From assembly GCA_001430745.1 (NCBI GenBank), contig KQ482018.1, forward strand, positions 1,159,408 through 1,175,042: a stretch of DNA of 15,635 nt. The letters are read 5' to 3'. The position numbers and the translations under genes are program-made. The notes under the pieces were generated by a model. That model had not been told where the DNA came from and ran no database searches. It worked only from the letters and a program-made list of their open reading frames with translations. Below, in pieces: positions 10,101 through 15,635 of this stretch. Source of the stretch: Auxenochlorella pyrenoidosa (taxonomy: Eukaryota; Chlorophyta; Trebouxiophyceae; Chlorellales; Chlorellaceae). The first letter of the stretch is position 1, and the number at the start of each line of letters is the position of its first letter.

Positions 10101-13100
10101 CAGCAGCGAGGGAGTGCTGGCGCTGTGGTGCGCGCTGCCGCTGCCGGCAACACCGTTGCTGCTGGAGTGCTCGAGTGGCTCCCCATCACGCCCCGCATGA
10201 GTCGGCTCTGCTGATTCTGTGACAACGACGGCTGGAACCGAGCCGGTGGAGGAGCCTGCGGGGCCTCCTGCCGCCGCCGCTGTTCCACCTGGCTGCCAGC
10301 TGGCACCGACTTGGTACTGCTTGGCCAGCAGCAGCATGCTGGTGACAAAGCACGGGGCGTGCGCCAGCAGCACGCGGCCCAGCGCGACCGAGCACCGCAG
10401 CTGGCCAGGGGCGAGCGCGCCGCTGGGCGGCGCAGCACCGGGCCCAGCAGCGGAGTCAAAGAAGTGCACGCTCACTGCCAGCTGCTTCTGCGCTGCCTGC
10501 GGCTGGGCGCCCCGCAGGTCAGGCTCCGGCGTCTGCTGCGGATCGAGCGACACAACCTCCACCCAGGCGCTGCTGCCGGCGGCCGCGGCAGCAGCCGACA
10601 GGGCCCGACGGACTGCCTGCCTGCCGCCGCCGGCGTTGGGCGACAGCACGTGTGCCAGCAGCGGCGCGGCGGCTGTGCTGCGTCGCAGCGCCAGCTGCTG
10701 GAGCTCAACTGCCACCCCAGAGATGGTGGCATCCACAGAGGCCACCGCCACCTGCATGAAAAGGGGAGGCAAGCGGCAGCAGAGGAAGTGCAGGTGCTTG
10801 GTCGAAACGTGCAGCCTCGCTGCATCCCTAGGCACAAACAACCACAATATCCCGCTGGCTTTAATGTGGGTTAGGCAGTAGGAGGGCAGCAGGTGGACTG
10901 AGAGAGCACGGGGGTTCCAGGATGACCCCCGAACCACTGCCTCACAACCACCACACCAACTCCAACTTGTCAAGCGAGCATCAGACGTTGCCATTCTTCC
11001 GTTCCCTGCCATGCTGCTCACCTGCAGCTGCTGCACACGCAGCTCTGCAAAGGTGTGCACCTCATACGCTGGCAGGTGCACCTGCGCTTGCTCCCCCGAC
11101 GCGCCCGAAGCTGCCAGCGCCGTCGCCAGCTGCTGCTGCAGCGCCGCCGCCGCCTCCACATCGTTGCTGGCCGTGGCATCCCGAAGCTGTCGCAGAATCC
11201 CCTCCAAGTCTGGCGCAGCCCCTGGAAACTGCTGCTGCTGCTGCTGGCTGCCAGGCCCCGCCGCCTCGTCAAGCGCGCTGAAGGCGCCGGCGCCACCTGC
11301 TGCCGCCCCTGCCAGGCCCTGCTTGTCGGCCACGACTCCCACTGTGGCATGCAGGCCCTCCAGCAAGACCTGCAGCTCTGCGTACATGGGCATGACTGCC
11401 AGCGGCTGCGGCGCCGCCGGCCCCGCTGACTGCTGCGACCCAGCAGGGTGGCTGCCGGTGGCGACTGCCGCGGGCGGCGCGTGGGGGCTCTTCGGCCGTG
11501 CCTGGGGGGACACGCCTGCAAAAGGCAGGGGGCCGGCGGCTCTATGGGGCCACAACCCAGGGGTGCACATGCGCGAGCGAGCCTGCACTTCTGGGGCTAG
11601 AGTGGTGTCAAGCATCGCCAACATGCCGCCCTTGGCATTGGCGCAAGCAGGCAGCATGCATTGCCCCCAACCCTCACCCGCCAAGCCGCCGACGCCCAAC
11701 AATCAACTCCGTCAACCCCACCCCCCATTCCACAACACCCTGGAACACACTCGGCGCACCTTCCGCTGCCTCCACATACGACGCCTCATCGATGAGGAAG
11801 TCCCACACCCTGCCAAACACGCCCAGCGCCTTTGCCTGCGGCCGCGAGGTAGACGCGGGCGCTGCCGCCCCCGCCGCCGCGGCTTCGGCGCCCGGCGAGG
11901 CCGCGCTGTCTGCCGCAAGGTGTGCAACAGGCGTGGCAGGCGCGTCTGAAGCAGCGGCTGCTGTCGTTGCCGCCTTGCTGAACGTGCCGGCTGCTGCTGT
12001 GGCTGCTGGCAAGGCTGCCGCGACCGATCTGGCCTCTGTCTCGGCGGCTGCCTGCCTGGCAGCAGCGGCTGCCTGCATGAGCGCCACCAAGCTGCCCGCC
12101 CAGCGCAGCTGTCGGTCGTTCACCGCAACTGCAGGAGAAGGTGCGTTCAGAATGGAAGCTGAGCAGTGCTGGGCACAGCCTGAATCGTGGGCGATAGCTG
12201 ATATGAAGGCCGTCTGCAGGGTCAAAGCAGGTAAGCATGCACCTGTGTGCGCACCTTCACCTCTCCCAACAACTCACCATGCACAGGCGACAGGTGGACG
12301 CGAACCGAGGTGTTGAAAGGGTCGCCTGCAAGGTCGGCACCCTGTCGAAGCAGACACAATAGGGCAGAGAGACGAGAGGCTCTGAAGGCAGCAACAGTCC
12401 AACAAGACGCATCCAGTGCCCCTGCCTAGCCCAGGGCAAAGGTGTGAAATGACATGCCGGCGCTCAGGCAGGCAAAACACGGGCGTTTGCAGGGCCGTTA
12501 GGCAGGGGCGCCACCCCAGCAAGCAGACGGAGCAAAGCGCACCTCCAGCCAGGCAAACACGGGCAGCAGTGCTGAGGCGCTCAGGCTTGCGACACGCAGC
12601 AGGGGCTGGTAGCTGTGCGCGGGGCTGGGCGCGGGCGTCGCTGCGGCCGCGGGTGCTGCGCCCGCTGCCTGCGAGGGGGACGGCAGGCCGCCATCTGCCG
12701 AGGGCAGGTGCTGGTCCAGGCTAATGCTCAGCTGCCTGATGCTGCACTCCTTCTTCAGCCAGGCCTCCGGGTTCTGCAGGGGCAGGGGCAAGGAGCAGTC
12801 TTGAGTCAGCAGCCGCATAAAGCAAGCAGGACAGGGCAAAGTGGGTGCAGGGGCAGGGGCAGGGGCTGGCGAGCTTGGCCGCGCAGGCTCTTGGGAGCTG
12901 AGCAAGAATTGGGTGGGAGCCCTGTCACGCTGGCAGGCCGGCAGCCTAAGATAGGATGCAGGTCGATGTTTCCTGGACTTCTTTCACTTCACAACTCCCA
13001 CCCTTTCTCCCCATGAGTACATACCTGCAGTCCTTTTGCCCAGTCATCGGTGCTGCTCTGCAGCAGCAGCTCCTGGAAGGTGGCTGCTGCCACAAACTGG

Positions 13101-14276
13101 CCCTCCTCAACCCACTTGGCCACCACATTGGTCAGCTTGACTGCAGGAGGTGGAGGCAGGGCGACTGGCCTTGCTCAAGGCGGCTCAGGCCACCATTGGA
13201 GCGCGTGGCAAGGGCAGCGTGCATCCCACAGTGTTGCCTGTGCATGCTTCAGGCGGTCGAAAACCAACAGGCAAAAAGGCGGGGAACAGGGGAACAAAGC
13301 GAGCGCGCACCTGTCACGTTCAGCCCTGCCCGCAGCGCCATGGACTGCAGGGTGCTGCCAAACCAGCCGGCGCCGATGCTGCTGCCGCCGCTGCCCCCGC
13401 CGGCGGCCGCCTCCTCCTCGGCGGCAGACGCGAGCGACTGGCGGCTTGCGGCCTCTGACAGGGCAGCGGCAGAGGAGGAGGGTGTGGGTGCTGGCGCCTG
13501 CTCCGCCGCCGACAGTACCAGCTCGACTGTATCCAGCACAACCTGTAATGATGGATTAAGTAAGGCCCGTTGTGGCAGCGTGCTGACGACGGGTGCTGGC
13601 AGGAGCGGGGGCCTGAAGCCCGCTCTTGCATGGCGGTGCCGCGGGGACGCGGGTGCACCCTCTGCATACGCGTGCGCTGCCCCCTGCATGCCCAGCAGCC
13701 ATACACCGCCTCCCCAGGGGCCCCGAATGGGCACCAGCACCAGGCGGACGCCTGCCCACCTGGATTGGCTGCGTGGTCAGCGCCGTCCAAGGGATGGTGA
13801 TGGACAGGCGGCGGGCAAAGGCGCGCCGCACGTGCGCCAGCGCCGCGGCGGCACCCAGCAGCGGCGCCAGGTCCAGCTCCAGGTTGTGCAGGGTGAGCAC
13901 GCCGCCGCGGCTGAAGGAGACCTGCAGCGGGCAAGGCTCAGGCCCAGGCGCGTTGCGAGGAGACCAGCAGTCGGCGGGGAGCAGGTGCCGGTCGAGGCGC
14001 CAAGCCCCAGGCTGGGCTGGCAATCCAGCGGCGGTGCCTGTTCGTGCAGCACAGCCCAGGCTGCAGCAGCAGGGCCGGGCGGTGCAGCCATGCCTGCACG
14101 CTGGCTTAAGGCACAGCCCACAGGGCGGAAGCGGACGCGCTGCCGATGCCCCGCCGATGCCACGGTGGACGTCCTGGCACAGCACCCACCTTGAGGTCCC
14201 TGCCCGCCCCCTCCGAGGAGCGCTTCACATACTGCTTCAGCAGCCGGGTGACCAGCGGCGTGAGGAGCAAGTCCAT
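91..14276 (-). CDS. VPS13: VPS13-family bridge-like lipid transfer protein, 19 exons, 3' end outside window
   Basis: This giant protein is expected to carry bulk phospholipid between membranes through a hydrophobic groove at organelle contact sites. Exons, 5' to 3' (minus strand): 14276-14190, 13921-13760, 13542-13311, 13140-13025, 12773-12543, 12341-12278, 12128-11760, 11515-11022, 10751-9905, 9750-7690, 7525-6792, 6662-5409, 5283-4084, 3881-2548, 2390-2267, 2089-2004, 1836-1758, 1492-358, 208-91. I placed junctions by reading GT/GC-AG signals, and phases agree across all 18 introns, giving about 3,575 codons. The start MDLLLTPLVTRLLKQYVK fits a chorein N-terminus and has a purine at -3 and G at +4; an in-frame Met at 14435 adds unconserved sequence. 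Domain order is chorein, RBG body, six-repeat VAB, then the start of the C-terminal section. Human VPS13 proteins are about 3,200-4,400 residues, so this one is nearly complete but lacks its APT1, ATG2_C-like and PH-like end. Least certain are the exon 9 donor (9904 or 9886) and exons 14-17. Confidence 0.9.
1806..1830. repeat. GCC/GGC microsatellite coding for a Gly tract
   Basis: GGC repeats just after the acceptor of exon 17 encode about eight Gly before WGDQEDEDAFLDCLLR in VAB repeat 6. Confidence 0.85.
2090..2266 (-). other. VPS13 intron 15, GC-AG type
   Basis: The donor is CTGCGG then GCAAGT; the acceptor is GGGCGCAG then GTTGGG. This joins GPLAALR to VGPGRTLECDL in phase 0, continuing VAB repeat 6. 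The overlapping GT (GCAA/GTGGAC) would put the next exon in a frame without family resemblance. The intron contains a run of 14 C on the plus strand at 2214-2227. Confidence 0.65.
2214..2227. repeat. Run of 14 C in VPS13 intron 15
   Basis: An uninterrupted homopolymer (G on the coding strand) close to the GC donor of intron 15. Its length is prone to sequencing error, but it is outside the inferred coding sequence. Confidence 0.9.
2485..2508. repeat. Six AGGC tetranucleotide units in VPS13 intron 14
   Basis: Six perfect aggc units lie between exons 14 and 15. Four-base steps here would break any reading frame on slippage, in keeping with intron status. Confidence 0.9.
3882..4083 (-). other. 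VPS13 intron 13 with tandem-duplicated acceptor region
   Basis: The donor TTCCAG/GTGGGC closes exon 13 (PVPLLFQ) and the preferred acceptor is GGCATGCAG/GTGCCG, giving LLFQVPAAAPVEVPAGW, which fits VAB repeat 4. A second acceptor, GCCTGGCAG/CAGCTG, starting at 3935, is also phase 0 and would add 18 residues (QLMHQPAVRSLIPARGMQ). Confidence 0.65.
3922..3991. repeat. 35-nt tandem duplication inside VPS13 intron 13
   Basis: Two adjacent 35-nt units (3922-3956 and 3957-3991) begin with the identical 18-mer tggtgcatcagctgctgc and remain similar afterwards. On the coding strand each unit carries a CAG that could act as a 3' splice site. Confidence 0.85.
7081..7110. repeat. CTG/CAG microsatellite coding for a Gln tract
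   Basis: Ten CAG codons in exon 11 of the VPS13 gene encode SSMQQQQQQQQQQMEQQ. The tract lies in a low-complexity linker before the VAB domain and is likely length-variable between strains. Confidence 0.9.
7524..7537. repeat. 14-nt direct repeat, acceptor-side copy
   Basis: The word gcctgcatgccaca is identical to 7688-7701. On the coding strand it covers the 3' splice site of intron 10, with the junction inside GCAG/GC. Confidence 0.9.
7526..7689 (-). other. VPS13 intron 10, GC-AG type, flanked by direct repeat
   Basis: The exon 10 end reads GCATGCAG then GCAAGT, the classic strong context for a GC donor, and the acceptor reads GGCATGCAG. Splicing gives ITVWHAGQPGADV in frame (phase 1). No GT donor nearby gives the right phase. 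Read unspliced, the minus frame hits a stop just after the donor (KCPPTS*). The two splice sites lie inside copies of the same 14-nt word (7688-7701 and 7524-7537). A second AG 9 nt further in (CCAG/GTGCAG) would keep the frame and drop three residues. Confidence 0.8.
7688..7701. repeat. 14-nt direct repeat, donor-side copy
   Basis: This is identical to 7524-7537 and covers the 5' splice site of intron 10. The spacing between the copies, 164 nt, equals the intron length. Confidence 0.9.
9208..9246. repeat. Gly-Gly-Gly-Ala-Asn repeat in VPS13 exon 10
   Basis: A 15-nt unit containing gccgccgttggcgcc is repeated about 2.5 times and codes for GGGGANGGGANGGG in a disordered linker of the RBG body. 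Confidence 0.8.
9751..9904 (-). other. VPS13 intron 9, probably GC-AG, with an alternative GT donor
   Basis: The acceptor CTGCTTGCAG/GGTTTGG leads into GFGGHGLRFGLASAEL and requires a phase-1 donor. Two donors fit: CAAG/GCAAGC at 9904 (GC type, strong context) and TTGC/GTGCAC at 9886 (GT type, weak context, adding six residues). I prefer the first because it has AG before and AAG after the GC, as in the other two GC introns. Confidence 0.5.
13025..14276 (-). other. Chorein_N domain of VPS13 (exons 1-4)
   Basis: Residues 1 to about 199 make the N-terminal cap that takes lipid from the donor membrane, usually the ER. Visible landmarks are the first helix MDLLLTPLVTRLLKQYVK, then SRGGVLTLHNLELDL, where chorein domains carry a short beta strand with a conserved 'L.NLEL' pattern. 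These are followed by RRLSITIPWTALTTQPIQVV, the conserved 'PW..L...P..V.L' element. Exon 4 carries NVVAKWVEEGQFVAAATFQE, matching the 'VVV.Y.EE...' element after the first repeats. A low-complexity insert rich in Ala, Ser and Gly (exon 3) lies between the strands. The IPWTAL..QPIQV wording recalls VPS13B more than VPS13A/C. Confidence 0.88.
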
Positions 14277-14900
14277 TGCTGCATAAGGATGGATCAGTTG
14301 TGTGGCATAGGGGTGTTGCCCACACGACAGCAAGGACTGGAGGGCAAGATGCGAAACAGCCGGGGCGGGACCTGAACAGCGCGCATCAGCAGCCCTGGTG
14401 CAAGAGCTTTGAAACTGCACGGTGGCCCTGGACAAGCCAGATCGGGTGCCATGTGGATGCAGGGTTGTTCACTGGGTGGCAACGGCGGCGACGGCAGCGA
14501 CAGCGGCAGCGGCAGCGGCAGACTGCGTTCGCCAACCTGTATTGCCTCGGATAAGCTTTGCAGACTGTGTTTGAATGTCTGAACAGCTCCACGAATCTCG
14601 AGCTCAGAGGATTGCTTACAAAAGAGCCCTCCTTGCCCAGGTGGACCCTGCTGCCCACAGGGTGGTCAACCCCATCGCCACATTTCACGATCAATCAATC
14701 TCGGGGCGAAAGAGGGAGAACCACGAGTTGGTAGCCAGCGCAGCACGCCACAGCAGCAGGGCTTTTTGGCTTTTCAGACGATTCTCGTCCCTTGTTCACA
14801 GCTGCAGTGTCAGCCAGTCATCACTGGCTGGCCTACCTGCATCTTCTTCTTGCCAAGCCCGCTCCGTTCTTTGATTGTCGCTTCCCCAGCCGCTGTCACC
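14277..14900. promoter_or_regulatory. Divergent intergenic region with both promoters
   Basis: This 624-bp stretch separates the two start codons and must hold the 5' leaders and promoters of both genes. I see no convincing TATA box on either strand. It contains a G/C/A-rich purine run at 14481-14521, a locally less GC-rich part around 14540-14720 (including a tcaatcaatc element at 14691-14700) and several stops in each frame. The lower GC around 14540-14720 is the most promoter-like part. A 5'UTR intron cannot be excluded. Confidence 0.5.
14481..14521. repeat. Degenerate ggc/agc hexamer run in the intergenic region
   Basis: A run of gcggca/gcagcg hexamers lies in the upstream region of both genes. 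It does not lie in either inferred coding frame and may be part of a leader or simple-sequence drift. Confidence 0.6.
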
Positions 14901-15635
14901 ATGTCGCCGCTGGATGTGTCGCTGCAGGACCGCCAGCGGGCCATTCAGCACATGTGCGCTCAGGGAGAAGGCTCTGCCGGCTGCCCGCCGCCGCTGCCGC
15001 GACTGCTCGTTGCACTCGCGTGTGCCGGCCAATCCTAGGGCCTTGGGCATCGCCAGGGACCTGTTTCCCCATGCTGTGCTTGGCTGACTCACTGCAGTTG
15101 CATTTTCTGCCCTACCGGTCAACGCTGCTGGCCTGCCCCCCGTGCCCCCATGCAGGCAGATCCAGCTGCAGCAGCTGCAGCAGCCCGCCGACAAGGCCGC
15201 CTCCATGGCCTCCAAGGTGGAGGAGGCGGCCTACAACAGGGCCACCAACAAGCACGAGTACATGCAGTTCCTGCAGAACAGCATGAAGAAGGCCCAGGCG
15301 GCGCTGCACCGGCAGGCGCACGCGCAGCATCAGGCCGCGCAGCATCAGGCCGCGCAGCATCAGGCCGCGCAGCAGCAGGCGCACGCGCAGCAGCAGGCGG
15401 CGCAGCAGCAGGCGGCGCAGCAGCAGCAGCAGGCGGCAATCATGGCGCAGCAGGCGCAGGCGCAGCACCAGGCGGCCGCGCAGCAGCAGGCCATCGCGCA
15501 GCAGCAGGCTGCGGTGCAGGCCCAGTTCATGGGGCAGCCACAGTACATGCAGCAGCAGCAGCAGCAGCCGGCACAGCCGCAGTATGTGCAGCAACCGCAG
15601 CAGCCGCAGTATGTGCAGCAGCAGGCAGCGCAGCC
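14901..15635 (+). CDS. MED15: MED15-like KIX-domain, Gln-rich protein; 3' end outside window
   Basis: Exon 1 is 14901-14953 and exon 2 begins at 15156 and stays open to the window end; the 202-nt intron splits a codon (AT/G) and restores the frame. The joined start reads MSPLDVSLQDRQRAIQHM, then QIQLQQLQQPADKAASMASK and VEEAAYNRATNKHEYMQFLQ. This resembles the KIX domain of Mediator subunit 15: a first helix with 'DR...I', then the 'VE..AY..A....EYMQ.L' helix. KIX domains bind transcription-factor activation domains. From about residue 72 the protein is Gln/Ala-rich, with AQHQA-type repeats and later QPQYVQQ units, as in MED15 tails. The ATG is in a good context (caccATGt); an in-frame Met at 14766 would add an unconserved leader. 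It is divergent from the VPS13 gene. Another KIX or Gln-rich coactivator remains possible, since only the N-terminus is seen. Confidence 0.62.
15325..15369 (+). repeat. Three tandem 15-nt units coding QHQAA
   Basis: The unit cagcatcaggccgcg occurs three times without a break and then degenerates into cagcagcaggcgcac-type copies. It codes for QHQAA repeats in the Gln/Ala-rich region of the MED15-like protein, suggesting recent expansion. Confidence 0.9.

Larger units (their letters stand above)
5601..12773 (-). other. RBG (repeating beta-groove) body of VPS13 (exon 5 to most of exon 12)
   Basis: Roughly residues 200-2150 are the long middle of the protein. Established VPS13 structures show this part as stacked five-strand beta sheets forming the lipid channel. 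Primary sequence is poorly conserved, but I see repeated strand-like blocks such as ECSIRQLSISLDQHL, TSVRVHLSPVHVAVNDRQLR, VASVDATISGVAVELQQLAL, GLRFGLASAELAVADAT and GLRVVLLETASWEKLQ. These are separated by Ala-, Gln- and Gly-rich disordered linkers. Near the end, WAVVEPFQLDAAVEYSSLP followed by QPVVLNASEHSLAEVQRLV matches the 'EP..L......LN.S...L' element that precedes the VAB domain. No transmembrane segment is seen in the exons. Channel function is inferred from family membership. Confidence 0.75.

Noticed and set aside
14277..14435. Longer VPS13 N-terminus from an in-frame Met at 14435
   Set aside because: The added ~53 residues show no family resemblance, while MDLLLTPLVTRLLKQYVK at 14276 is where chorein proteins normally begin.
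14766..14900. Longer N-terminus for the KIX protein from an in-frame Met at 14766
   Set aside because: The extension is unconserved in style (Cys/Pro/Ser-rich) and the ATG at 14901 has the better start context, so it is more likely 5' leader.
15112..15594. Leu/Arg-rich minus-strand frame of 160 codons
   Set aside because: It is the complement of CAG/GCG repeats, which reads as Leu-Leu-Arg; it has no independent support.
15301..15635. Repeat array at the right end considered as a CRISPR or satellite array
   Set aside because: The units are in-frame codon repeats without spacers and continue the open frame of the KIX protein; the DNA is clearly eukaryotic.

Overview
The window looks like nuclear DNA of a GC-rich green alga, most likely a chlorophyte of the Chlorella/Micractinium type (Trebouxiophyceae). 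The base composition is very high in G+C by eye. The proteins are rich in Ala, Gln and Gly, with many CAG/CTG and GGC runs. The coding regions are cut by many short introns (about 125-270 nt) with GT-AG and some GC-AG ends. No bacterial gene layout, ribosome binding site, tRNA, rRNA or CRISPR array is visible. The lineage is an inference from style, not from a marker gene.

Almost all of the window (91-14276, minus strand) is one very large gene. I rebuilt it as 19 exons joined in a consistent reading frame, giving about 3,575 codons, and it still runs off the left edge. It encodes a VPS13-family bridge-like lipid transfer protein. The N-terminus is a chorein domain (exons 1-4). It is followed by a long, poorly conserved, Ala/Gln-rich body expected to form the repeating beta-groove (RBG) lipid channel (exons 5-12). 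Next comes a VPS13 adaptor-binding (VAB) domain with all six repeats recognisable by their conserved Asn (exons 12-18), and then the start of the C-terminal section (exons 18-19). The APT1, ATG2_C-like and PH-like ends would lie to the left of the window. The N-terminal wording resembles the VPS13B/COH1 branch more than VPS13A/C, but this needs a tree.

The right end holds a divergent plus-strand gene starting at 14901. It has a 17-codon first exon, a 202-nt intron, and a second exon that runs off the right edge. Its first ~70 residues resemble a KIX domain and the rest is Gln/Ala-rich, which suggests a MED15-like Mediator subunit or another KIX coactivator. The 624 bp between the two start codons is the only non-genic stretch over 300 bp and must hold both promoters and 5' leaders.

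The most interesting details are: the complete six-Asn signature of the VAB domain; a GC-AG intron whose two splice sites lie inside a 14-nt direct repeat, a possible footprint of intron gain by duplication; a second clear and a third probable GC-AG intron; and an intron with a 35-nt tandem duplication that copies the 3' splice site. The many other long open frames on both strands are shadows of the GC-rich, stop-poor coding sequence. I found no convincing new biological system here.
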